NCBI GenBank assembly: GCA_964511945.1
Contig: CAZEHO010000012.1
Coordinates: 9,332-73,331, forward strand
Source: CAZEHO01 sp964511945
GTDB taxonomy: Bacteria; Actinomycetota; Acidimicrobiia; Spongiisociales; UBA11373
DNA length: 64,000 bases
Direction of reading: 5' to 3'
The position numbers and the translations under genes were made by a program. Every line of letters begins with the position of its first letter. Position 1 is the stretch's first letter. The notes below the pieces were generated by a model that worked only from the letters and a program-made list of their open reading frames with translations, made no database searches and was not told where the DNA came from. Positions 15,527 through 22,655 of the stretch are shown piece by piece.

Positions 15527-16583
15527 AGGTCGAAGAAGATCCCGTCTCTCCAGGGGAACGTGAAGTTGAAGCCGGGGCCCCGGTAGAAGGAACCGATGAT
15601 CGTCAGGATCGCCGACGCCATCACGAAGAAGGTGAAGACCATGATCGCAAGCTTGCGGTCGGTGGGATGCACCGAAGGGTTGCGGTCGATGTAGGGAATG
15701 AGCGCAAGACCGGCCAGGCCGAGTCCGGGGATGAGCACGCCGGCGATCTGGGGATCGAAGTAGGCGAGCATTTCCTGCAGACCGAGGAAATACCACGGGG
15801 CCTTCGACGGATTGGGCTGCTCATTCGGGTTGGCCAACTCCAGGAGTGGTGCATCCTGGAACACCGAGAAGATGATGAGGCCGGCCAGGACCACGAGCAG
15901 CGCGACGAACTCGATCGCGAGCAGGTGGGGCCAGACGTTGACCTTGTCGGTTGGCTCTTTGCGGACCTGCTGGATCGACTTCGCCTTGACGACGGTGAGC
16001 AGGCGCTGGGTGCGAACCCCTTCGGGGATTGCCGGCTTGGCCGCCGGAGCTGCTGCAGGAGCTGCNNNNNNNNNNNNNNNNNNNNNNNNNNNNNNNNNNN
16101 NNNNNNNNNNNNNNNNNNNNNNNNNNNNNNNNNNNNNNNNNNNNNNNNNNNNNNNNNNNNNNNNNTTTGGGCGACTGCGGCCCAGTCGATCGGGCCACCG
16201 GCGGCAGGGGCGGGAGCTGCAGGTGCCGGCGCTGGCTCTGCTGGAGCCGCCGGTGCTGCCGGGACCTGGTCCCCGACCATTTCCGTGAGGATCTGTTCAA
16301 CCGAGAGTCCGGTGGCCTTGGCCTTGGCCTCGACCGAGCGCTTCAGCAGGTTCTCCGGCATCCCGGTGATCTGGGCGGCCGTGGCGAAGTCGATGGGACC
16401 CGCTGCTGGCGGTGCGGCGGCCGGGGCGGGTGCGGCCTCCACCGGCTCAGGCGTGACGGGCTCCGCCGGAATGGCCGGGGCTTCGCTGCTCATCTCCGCG
16501 AGGATCTCCTCCACCGGCCGCCCGGTGGCGCGCGCCTTGGCCTCAGCCGAGCGGCGCAGAAGATGTTCGGGGATGTCTGCCAC
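15523..16583 (-). CDS. Cytochrome b C-terminal subunit (subunit IV-like) with repeat-bearing N-terminal extension; interrupted by assembly gap
   Basis: The C-terminal part has three membrane spans with the Qo-site segment APWYFLGLQEML (PEWY region) and matches PetD/subunit IV. It is preceded by at least 139 residues of extension: helical modules of the form P-E-x-L-L-x-R-S-x-E-A-x-A-K-A-x-G-x-x-x-E-x-I-L, joined by Ala/Pro/Glu linkers. Two full modules and the start of a third (GPIDWAAVAQ) can be read before a run of 100 N. After the gap the frame continues AAPAAAPAAKPAIPEGVRTQ into the membrane domain. The two sides are in different frames only because the gap length is arbitrary. By homology the extension is on the cytoplasmic side. 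Confidence 0.8.
16066..16165. other. Assembly gap of 100 N
   Basis: Exactly 100 undetermined bases lie inside the repeat region of the subunit IV gene. A round 100 is the usual placeholder for a scaffold join of unknown length, so the number of repeat modules is unknown. Confidence 0.95.
16167..16583 (-). repeat. Helical repeat modules in the subunit IV extension
   Basis: Module 1 covers residues 1-31, module 2 residues 62-102 (GPIDFATAAQ, then MPENLLKRSVEAKAKATG) and module 3 begins at residue 130 (GPIDWAAVAQ) before the gap. A related module stands at the N-terminus of the CcoP-like protein (21703-21795). Linkers are Ala/Pro-rich, like the swinging-arm linkers of 2-oxoacid dehydrogenases. 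Confidence 0.7.
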
Positions 16584-16595
16584 GACCCTGTCCTC

Positions 16596-17378
16596 CTAGA
16601 GCGGACCCGAGATGCCGCCGTCCTTGCGAACCCGCCAGAAGTGCACCGCCATGAAGATGACGATGAGGAATGGCAGCGCCAGCACGTGGAGCACATAGAA
16701 GCGCAGCAGTGTTGGTGCACCGACCTCGATGCCGCCCAGCAGGACAAAGCTCACTTGATCGCCGAACACCGGCGTATAGCCGCCCATGTTGGTGCCGACC
16801 GTCACCGCCCACAACGCCAGCTGGTCCCACGGCAGCAGGTAGCCGGTGAACGACAGCAGGAGGGTGAGGAACAGGAGGACAACGCCGACCACCCAGTTGA
16901 ACTCCCGGGGCGGCTTGTAGGCACCGTGATAGAAGACGCGCGTCATGTGAAGGAACACGGTGATCACCATGAGGTGCGCGCCCCATCGGTGGATGTTCCG
17001 CACCAGCTGGCCGAAGGCAACGCTGTCTGATAGCGCCGCGATGTCGTTGTAGGCATCGGGGGCCGACGGCCGGTAATAGAACATCAGGAAGATGCCCGTG
17101 ATCGTCAGCAGGATGAAGAGGAAGAACGACAACCCACCGAGGCACAGGGTGTAGGAGAGCCGGACGCCGTGCCGCTTCACCTTCACCGGGTGCAGGTGAT
17201 ACAGCACGTTGTTCATGATCACATAGGAGCGGTTCCGGGGACTGTCGGAATATCCCCTGCGGAACGGCGAACCGGGCCGGAAGATGCTCTCCCAGGCCTC
17301 GCTCCCGCGAATGCGTTCGCCGAGATTGGACAGCCGGTCGGCGAGTCCGACCCGTCCGTTTCCATTTCCGTTGGCCAC
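16596..17378 (-). CDS. Cytochrome b6-type cytochrome b (N-terminal haem subunit)
   Basis: The protein has 260 residues, the size of cytochrome b6 rather than of full-length mitochondrial-type cytochrome b. Haem ligands are visible as NIHRWGAHL and VFLHMTR for the first pair, and VLHVLALP with VHFWRVRKDGG for the second, with 14 residues between the latter two His as in b6. A Cys in TLCLGGLSF aligns with the Cys that binds haem cn/ci covalently in b6f and Firmicutes complexes, so an extra n-side haem is likely. It ends 12 bp before the subunit IV gene. Together they form the quinol-oxidising core. Confidence 0.9.
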   Translation of the reverse strand: MANGNGNGRVGLADRLSNLGERIRGSEAWESIFRPGSPFRRGYSDSPRNRSYVIMNNVLYHLHPVKVKRHGVRLSYTLCLGGLSFFLFILLTITGIFLMFYYRPSAPDAYNDIAALSDSVAFGQLVRNIHRWGAHLMVITVFLHMTRVFYHGAYKPPREFNWVVGVVLLFLTLLLSFTGYLLPWDQLALWAVTVGTNMGGYTPVFGDQVSFVLLGGIEVGAPTLLRFYVLHVLALPFLIVIFMAVHFWRVRKDGGISGPL

Positions 17379-17393
17379 GTCTCCTCTTCCTCC

Positions 17394-17843
17394 CTAGAAG
17401 CGCATGCCGTATGCGTAGCCGTTCTTGTGGTCGCGTTCGCCGCTGTCTGTCTGCCACGGGGCAGCGACGCCGGTCTGCTGGGCCGCTTCCGCCAGCGATC
17501 CGGCGAACTTGCCGAGCGTGATCACACCGGTTGGACACCGGTCGACACACAGAGCGCAGCGAGTGCACTCGTCCTCGTCGACCACGAACATCCCGAAGTT
17601 GCCCTCCTCCGTCCGCGGATCAGCGACCTCTACGGCCTCGGCGATGGCCTCGGTCGAGAGGTAGTGAATGCACTTCCACGGGCAGATGTCGACGCAGCCC
17701 TCGCACAGGATGCACTCGGCCTGATTGATGTGGAGGAACTGTTTGGGCTTGACGGCGGCGGTCAGGTAGTCACCGTCGACCACGGCGAGCTGGTAGTCGT
17801 CGCGGAACGGCGGTGTCTCGAACCAGACGTCGGTCTTGGCCAT
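17394..17843 (-). CDS. Two-cluster [4Fe-4S] ferredoxin in the bc operon
   Basis: The protein has 149 residues. Two clusters are formed by CILCEGCVDICP and CTRCALCVDRCP, separated by about 36 residues. There is no signal peptide or membrane span, so it should be cytoplasmic. It sits between the membrane protein gene and cytochrome b6 (15 bp upstream), so it is likely a subunit or electron partner of this complex. A cytoplasmic ferredoxin next to a cytochrome b with the haem-ci Cys would allow electron entry from the n-side, as proposed for cyclic electron flow in b6f; that link is inference. Confidence 0.85.
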   Translation of the reverse strand: MAKTDVWFETPPFRDDYQLAVVDGDYLTAAVKPKQFLHINQAECILCEGCVDICPWKCIHYLSTEAIAEAVEVADPRTEEGNFGMFVVDEDECTRCALCVDRCPTGVITLGKFAGSLAEAAQQTGVAAPWQTDSGERDHKNGYAYGMRF

Positions 17844-18476
17844 CTACCGCTCTCCCTTCACGAGGGGGCGGCCGAAGGTCGAGATCTTGGGTTCCGGCTT
17901 GGCGGCCTTCTGCTTCGCCTTCTTGGCTCGCTCCTGCAACTGATACGCGGTCACCGCAACGATGCCGAGCATCACCGCGCTGTACCCGCCGGAGACAATG
18001 TCCTTGATGGCGCCGTAGCTGACGGCAACCTCGTTGTTGAGGACGAGCCACCGCGGGATCGTGAAAGCGATCCGCTGGCTGGTCCACTCGAAGGTGCCCT
18101 GGGTGAGAGCTAACCACTCGTTGGGGACCACGCCGAAGATGATCAGCATCTCGACGGTGAAGAGCAGAGCTGCGACTGTCGCTCGGGCCCATGTCATCGG
18201 CTTGCCGATGATCCAGCCGATCACGATGCCGGCGAAGAGCAGCTGGCTCCCGATGACGGCCAAGAGTTGCATCGAGGTCGGGATCACCCAGCACGCCTCA
18301 TCGGTGAGGACCGGCTCGAACCAGGCGCAGCGCGGCACGTGCCGGTAGATCTCCTGGCCGAGGCTGTTGGTTTCGGGAAGACCCGTGAAGTGGGCGAGCA
18401 GCGAGCCTCCCAGGAGCATGGCGAACCCGACAACGATGCCGGTGATGCCGAGCCGCTTGCGCGTCTGTTCTGACAA
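17844..18476 (-). CDS. Membrane protein, first gene of the bc operon
   Basis: The protein has 210 residues and about five membrane spans, an external loop with two Cys (RCAWFEPVLTDEACW) and a basic C-terminal tail (QERAKKAKQKAAKPEPK). No family recognised. The TTG at 18476 is preferred: AGGAG stands 8 nt upstream. An ATG at 18512 is the alternative, but a TACAAT box (18511-18516, minus strand) overlaps it, so a transcript from that box would start downstream of that ATG. The last codon abuts the ferredoxin ATG. Probably a structural or assembly subunit. Confidence 0.6.
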   Translation of the reverse strand: MSEQTRKRLGITGIVVGFAMLLGGSLLAHFTGLPETNSLGQEIYRHVPRCAWFEPVLTDEACWVIPTSMQLLAVIGSQLLFAGIVIGWIIGKPMTWARATVAALLFTVEMLIIFGVVPNEWLALTQGTFEWTSQRIAFTIPRWLVLNNEVAVSYGAIKDIVSGGYSAVMLGIVAVTAYQLQERAKKAKQKAAKPEPKISTFGRPLVKGER

Positions 18477-18603
18477 GCCGAAGGCTCCTGGTTGGCCGGA
18501 AGCGGGCGCCATTGTACGCGCGCGACCCTGCGGGGGGAATCCAGGGCTGAAGGCCACGTCGGGCAGTCCGTTCGGCCCCGGTTGAGAGCCGGCTCCGAGG
18601 GTG

Positions 18604-19578
18604 TCAGCGAGGCCGGATCCGCGCTCCGACGGTGATGACGATGGCCCCGCCGAGCGCCACCCACGCACCGATCCCGAAGAAGTCGGTCACGATGTCGCCG
18701 AATGGGATGTTGAAGTCGAGGCCTCTTCGGATCGTTTGGAACACAAACGCCAGGGTGAGAGCGAGGTAGAGCCCACCGCCGAAGGACACCAAGGTGGCTG
18801 CGCTCGCCGGCACTCCACCGGTGGCCATGAGGCCAACGACGAGGAGCACCACGCCGCTGAGAATGGCGGCGACCAATCCAATGCTGAAGCCGGATTGCTG
18901 GGGATTCGTCGACCACAGGTAGGTGAAAGGGACGTCGTACGCCTTGATGGCGCCGACTCCCCAGCCGAGCCATGGGAGGAAGGTGGAGATGAGGGCTGCG
19001 GCGGCGCCGATCACGGTGACCACCGGACCTGTGCTCAGCTGTGTACCACGATCGGCAGCGGGTGCGGCCCAGCCGCCCGCCGGAGCGGCGGCGTGCCCGG
19101 GGTGGGGGGTGGCGGCCCCATATCCCAGCTGAGCCCATGGCTGCTGTTGCTGTGGTGGCTGCGCCGGCATCGGGGCGTTGATGTCGACGAGTCGGCGGCC
19201 GTCGACCCAGCCACCCCATCCCGATGGGATCGTGACCCGGGCCCAGGCCCCCTTCCACTCCTGCACTTGCAGCTGAGTGCCGGCCGGGAGCCGGGTCACC
19301 GCCGGGAGGTGCGGAGCCGGCTCCGAGCGAACATCGAGGCCTTCGGGCGGAACCCGGTGGCTTGCTATCCACGGGCCATCCGTCGCGGCCGGTGTGGCCT
19401 GCCCCGTCGAGGGCATCACGCTGTCATCGACGGGCGGCGGTGCCACCGGGACCTCGATGGTCGGTTCCGCGGGGGCGCCGGGTGGTGGGGTCACTCCCGG
19501 CTCGACGGTCGCCCCGCAGACCCCGCAGAACGTTGCCGGTCCTTCGTTGTGATGCCCATTGGGACAGATCGAACTCAT
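18604..19578 (-). CDS. Zinc-ribbon / SH3b membrane protein
   Basis: The protein has 324 residues. An N-terminal zinc ribbon (ICPNGHHN...FCGVCG) is followed by a Pro-rich linker and a bacterial SH3-like domain of about 65 residues (LDVRSEPAPHLPAV, GGWVDGRRLVDI). Then come a Gln/Pro-rich stretch and four membrane spans in the C-terminal half. Function unknown; such modular proteins are frequent in Actinobacteria. The ATG at 19578 begins the zinc ribbon directly. It is divergent from the CcoNO-like gene and 91 bp upstream of the -10 of the bc operon. Confidence 0.6.
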   Translation of the reverse strand: MSSICPNGHHNEGPATFCGVCGATVEPGVTPPPGAPAEPTIEVPVAPPPVDDSVMPSTGQATPAATDGPWIASHRVPPEGLDVRSEPAPHLPAVTRLPAGTQLQVQEWKGAWARVTIPSGWGGWVDGRRLVDINAPMPAQPPQQQQPWAQLGYGAATPHPGHAAAPAGGWAAPAADRGTQLSTGPVVTVIGAAAALISTFLPWLGWGVGAIKAYDVPFTYLWSTNPQQSGFSIGLVAAILSGVVLLVVGLMATGGVPASAATLVSFGGGLYLALTLAFVFQTIRRGLDFNIPFGDIVTDFFGIGAWVALGGAIVITVGARIRPR

Positions 19579-19740
19579 CGGCAGCCATTGTCCCATGTCA
19601 GGCCCCCGGATCAGGCGCTCTCTCGCTTAGTGCCCGCTTTGACCAGACCAGTGCGCTCGTCCACAATGCGGCCGCTCGCCCGCAGGGTAGGGCGCTAACC
19701 TGCCGCCGCACGCCAGTCCATGAGGGAGGACGGGGGAGCC

Positions 19741-21666
19741 GTGACCACCACCGAGACGGTGTCGGAGTCGGACACCGTCGAGTTGCCAGCAGCGCTCGGA
19801 TCGGACCGTGCCGCCCGCTTGCATTTGGCGGTTGCCCCCATCCTTGGGTTCCTCGGATTACTTCTCTATACGGCGGTGGCGATCAAGCTGATCGATCCTG
19901 CATTCCTCGCCGGATCTGAGGCCCTCTCCTACGGCCGGCTCTTCCCCGTTGCGACCAATGTTCTGCTCTGGTCATGGCTGACCCCGGCACTGCTCGGCGC
20001 GACCTTCTACATGGTGCCCCGCATCGCCGGCCGGCCTCTGCAAGGTGGGCCGCTGGCGCTCGTCTCCCTCCCACTCGTCGTCGGTGGTTCGGTCGCCGGA
20101 TCCGTAGCCGTCGCTCTCGGCGAGACGGCCGGAGGCCGGTTCCTCGAATTGCCGCCGTGGGCGGATGCCGTCGTCGCGGTGGGCGTGCTGACCGCCGCCG
20201 TCGCGGTCACCCTCACCGCTCGTTCTGGCGACCGGGACCGGCTGCCGGTTGCCCAGTGGTACTTCGTCGGAGCGACCTGGTGGCTGTTCTTCTCCGTCGT
20301 CACCGGTGCCGCGGTGCCGCTAATCGGTGGCCTGGGTGCGGCCCTCACCGGTTGGTTCTCGGTCACGGCCACGATCGGCTTGTGGCTGGCGGCCGCCGGC
20401 ATCGGCACTGCCTACTACCTCGTGCAGGTCCTGGTTCCCGACGCCCGCTTTCACCCTCGGCTCGGCCGGATCGGGTTCTGGACGATGGCCTTTGCATGGG
20501 CCTGGACCGCCCCGCGCGTCTTCCAATACGGTCCGACCCCGGACTGGCTGGAAACCACGCCGATCGTGTTCTCCCTCGCTCTCGTCGTGGGTGTGGCGAC
20601 GCTGCTGGCCGATTTTTCCCACGCGTTGACCGGGAAGTGGTCGGCGGTTGGTGACTCGACATCGCTCAAGTTCGTGGTCATCGGTCTCGGCCTGTTTGCG
20701 CTCCTCCCGCTGCATATGCTGGTGCAGAGCTTCCCCGGTGCCAGCACGGTGGTGCATTTCACGGCTTGGGAGACCGCCTTCGAGCAGCTCGTGCTGTTCG
20801 GTCCGTTCGCTTTCCTGGCGATGGCGGCCACCTACCACGTTGCGTCGGCATCGACCGGGAAGGTCGCCGGCGGGCTTGCCCGGGCCCACCTCTGGGTCGG
20901 GCTGATCGGGGTCCTCACCGTGGCGGCCTCGAGGTGGATCGCCGGACTCCAGCAGGGATACACCTGGATCGCCGCGGTCAACTCCCGCGAGTTCGCCAAC
21001 TCCGGCCCGGGCTATCGCAACTCGGTCGCACCGCTGGAGGCTGCCCAGTGGATGCAGGTCATCGGCCTGGGCATCATCGCCGCCGCCTTCCTGGCCTTCT
21101 TCGCAGCGCGACTCCGGCTCGGCTTCGGCACGGGCGGTGACGGCGACTCGGCATGGGAGTCTCCCGCCGACGACGAACCGGTGCAGCGGTTCTCGATCGT
21201 CGCCCAGGGCGCGGTCATTCTCTTCGTGATCGCGCTGCTCGGCGTTGTGGTCCTTCCCCTGTCTGACGCCGAGACCGACCCTTCGATCCTGGCCTACGAC
21301 TCGCGGGGCGTCCCGGCTCAGAGCGTCGAAGCGAAGGGCCGCGACCTCTACATCCGTGAGGGATGCTGGTACTGCCACACGCAGCAGGTGCGAGCTGCGG
21401 TTCCCGACGTCGGGCTCGGCACGGTGTCGGTGGCGGGCGACTATGCCTATGAGGAGGCCGACGTCACCGGCCTCGAGCGAATCGGTCCGGACCTTGCCCA
21501 CGTGGGAACCCGGTTTGTGGAGGATCCGGCTTGGTCGGTCATCAGCCCCGCCGCCTACCTGACGGACCCGGATTCCGGCCGGTCGTGGTCGAGGATGCCT
21601 TCGTACGATCACCTTTCCGATGCCGAGATCGATGCCCTGGTCGCCTACCTGGCCACGTTGGAGTAA
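19741..21666 (+). CDS. CcoN-like membrane domain without haem/copper ligands, fused to a CcoO-like cytochrome c
   Basis: The protein has 641 residues. Residues 20 to about 465 align with CcoN of cbb3 oxidases along their length (for example SYGRLFPVATN for SFGRLRPLHTN, YGPTPDWLET for YTALPDWAQS). All six metal-ligand His are replaced: Ala71 (low-spin haem b), Thr209, Arg259 and Val260 (CuB), Phe347 (haem b3) and Gln349 (haem b). The active-site Tyr region also differs. It therefore cannot reduce oxygen. After one more span, residues about 515-641 form a CcoO-type monohaem cytochrome c (C542-WYC-H546, Met619). The GTG at 19741 follows GGGAGGA; an ATG at 19720 has no ribosome site. TAACCT (19696-19701) is a possible -10. 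Confidence 0.85.
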   Translation: MTTTETVSESDTVELPAALGSDRAARLHLAVAPILGFLGLLLYTAVAIKLIDPAFLAGSEALSYGRLFPVATNVLLWSWLTPALLGATFYMVPRIAGRPLQGGPLALVSLPLVVGGSVAGSVAVALGETAGGRFLELPPWADAVVAVGVLTAAVAVTLTARSGDRDRLPVAQWYFVGATWWLFFSVVTGAAVPLIGGLGAALTGWFSVTATIGLWLAAAGIGTAYYLVQVLVPDARFHPRLGRIGFWTMAFAWAWTAPRVFQYGPTPDWLETTPIVFSLALVVGVATLLADFSHALTGKWSAVGDSTSLKFVVIGLGLFALLPLHMLVQSFPGASTVVHFTAWETAFEQLVLFGPFAFLAMAATYHVASASTGKVAGGLARAHLWVGLIGVLTVAASRWIAGLQQGYTWIAAVNSREFANSGPGYRNSVAPLEAAQWMQVIGLGIIAAAFLAFFAARLRLGFGTGGDGDSAWESPADDEPVQRFSIVAQGAVILFVIALLGVVVLPLSDAETDPSILAYDSRGVPAQSVEAKGRDLYIREGCWYCHTQQVRAAVPDVGLGTVSVAGDYAYEEADVTGLERIGPDLAHVGTRFVEDPAWSVISPAAYLTDPDSGRSWSRMPSYDHLSDAEIDALVAYLATLE

Positions 21667-22554
21667 ATGATGCAGGAACTGCTCTCGGCCGCAGCCGCGC
21701 TGCTCAACGCTCCGGAATCTCTGGTGCGTCGTTCCGCCGAGGCCCGGGCCAAGGCCGACGGAACCAGCGCTGAGGCCGTTCTCCAGATGTGGACCGGCGG
21801 TGAGGCAGCCGCCCCGGCTGCGGCTCCCGAGCCCACCGCAGCTCCGGAGCCCGCACCCGCCGGACCCGAGGTTGCTCGGCCGGAGCCTGCACCGGAACCC
21901 TCCGGCCCCCCGGCCGACGTCCTCCCGCCGGAACTGGTTGCCGACGATGGCGGAGACGAGGCACCCCTGGAGGAACCGGAGCCGGAAGCGGAGGAGGAGC
22001 CCGCGATCGGGAGCGGAATCCCCCGCTGGCTGGTTGCCGTGTTCCTCGTGGTGCCCACCTTCGCTGTTCTCTATGCGCTGTTCCTTCCGAACGGTCCCAA
22101 CTGCGGAGACTCGGGCCGGCTCGCCGTCGATCCCGGGACCGGCCTCGCCGTCAACTGCGACGGATCGGAATACGGCCTCGACGTAATCAACTACTTCACT
22201 CTCGGTGAAGAGATCTACGGCCAGTGCTCGTCGTGCCACGGCGCCAACGGTGGCGGTGGAGGCAACTTCCCGGCCTTCATCGACGGCGCTCTGAACGCCG
22301 TGTTCCCAGAGGGAACCTGCTCCGAACACGTCGAGTGGGTGCGCCTCGGTTCGGTGGGGTGGCCGGACCCCACTTACGGAGCCAACGCCACGGAGGTCGG
22401 CAGCAGCGGTGCCCAGATGCCGGCGTTCGGGAACGTTCTCAGCGAGGACGAACTGCGAGCCGTGGTGTTGTTCGAGCGGGTGCAGTTCTCGGGCCACGAC
22501 CTCGATGCGACCCTGCTCGACTGCGGCCTCGGCGAGGACGCTGAGGCCGAGTGA
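21667..22554 (+). CDS. CcoP-like monohaem cytochrome c with the subunit IV repeat at its N-terminus
   Basis: The protein has 295 residues. Residues 13-43 form the helical module (APESLVRRSAEARAKADG) also found in the subunit IV extension. A linker rich in Pro, Ala and Glu runs to about residue 112, then one membrane span (WLVAVFLVVPTFAVLYALF), then an external cytochrome c domain with C187-SSC-H191 and MPAFG as likely Met ligand. Four further Cys in the outer domain may form disulfides. Topology puts the module in the cytoplasm. It starts directly after the CcoNO-like stop and is surely cotranscribed. Confidence 0.75.
   Translation: MMQELLSAAAALLNAPESLVRRSAEARAKADGTSAEAVLQMWTGGEAAAPAAAPEPTAAPEPAPAGPEVARPEPAPEPSGPPADVLPPELVADDGGDEAPLEEPEPEAEEEPAIGSGIPRWLVAVFLVVPTFAVLYALFLPNGPNCGDSGRLAVDPGTGLAVNCDGSEYGLDVINYFTLGEEIYGQCSSCHGANGGGGGNFPAFIDGALNAVFPEGTCSEHVEWVRLGSVGWPDPTYGANATEVGSSGAQMPAFGNVLSEDELRAVVLFERVQFSGHDLDATLLDCGLGEDAEAE
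21703..21795 (+). repeat. Helical module shared with subunit IV
   Basis: This is the coding segment of the module in the CcoP-like protein. It shares P-E-x-L-x-R-R-S-A-E-A-x-A-K-A with the two modules encoded at 16278-16583 on the other strand. Confidence 0.65.
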
Positions 22555-22622
22555 TCAGTAATCGGTGATCAGTTCTCGGTTCTCGGTCCCTGACGACTGA
22601 CAGCTGATGACCGACAACTCGT
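22551..22622. repeat. Intergenic CTGA-type repeat
   Basis: Right after the CcoP-like stop come GTGATCAGTTCTCGGTTCTC and then CTGACGACTGACAGCTGATG and CCGACAAC. The order of words is the same as in the copy at 50998-51056. Confidence 0.5.
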
Positions 22623-22641
22623 TGTACGTTCCCCAGATCTC

Positions 22642-22647
22642 TAGATT
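22642..22647 (+). promoter_or_regulatory. -10 box of the flavoprotein gene
   Basis: TAGATT ends 8 nt before the ATG at 22656, which suggests a leaderless transcript. Confidence 0.4.
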
Positions 22648-22655
22648 CGCGCCAC

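Noticed and set aside
16167..16583. PCP_red domain or E3-binding domain as identity of the repeat
   Set aside because: Both share a Pro-x-x-Leu/Val-x-Arg start and an Ala-rich helix, but the remaining conserved positions do not line up well enough to claim homology by eye.
15523..16583. Frameshift in the subunit IV gene
   Set aside because: The frame change falls at the 100-N gap, whose length is arbitrary, so it is not evidence of mutation.
19741..22554. Functional cbb3-type terminal oxidase
   Set aside because: Overall similarity to CcoN, CcoO and CcoP suggests it at first, but every metal ligand of the CcoN part is substituted.
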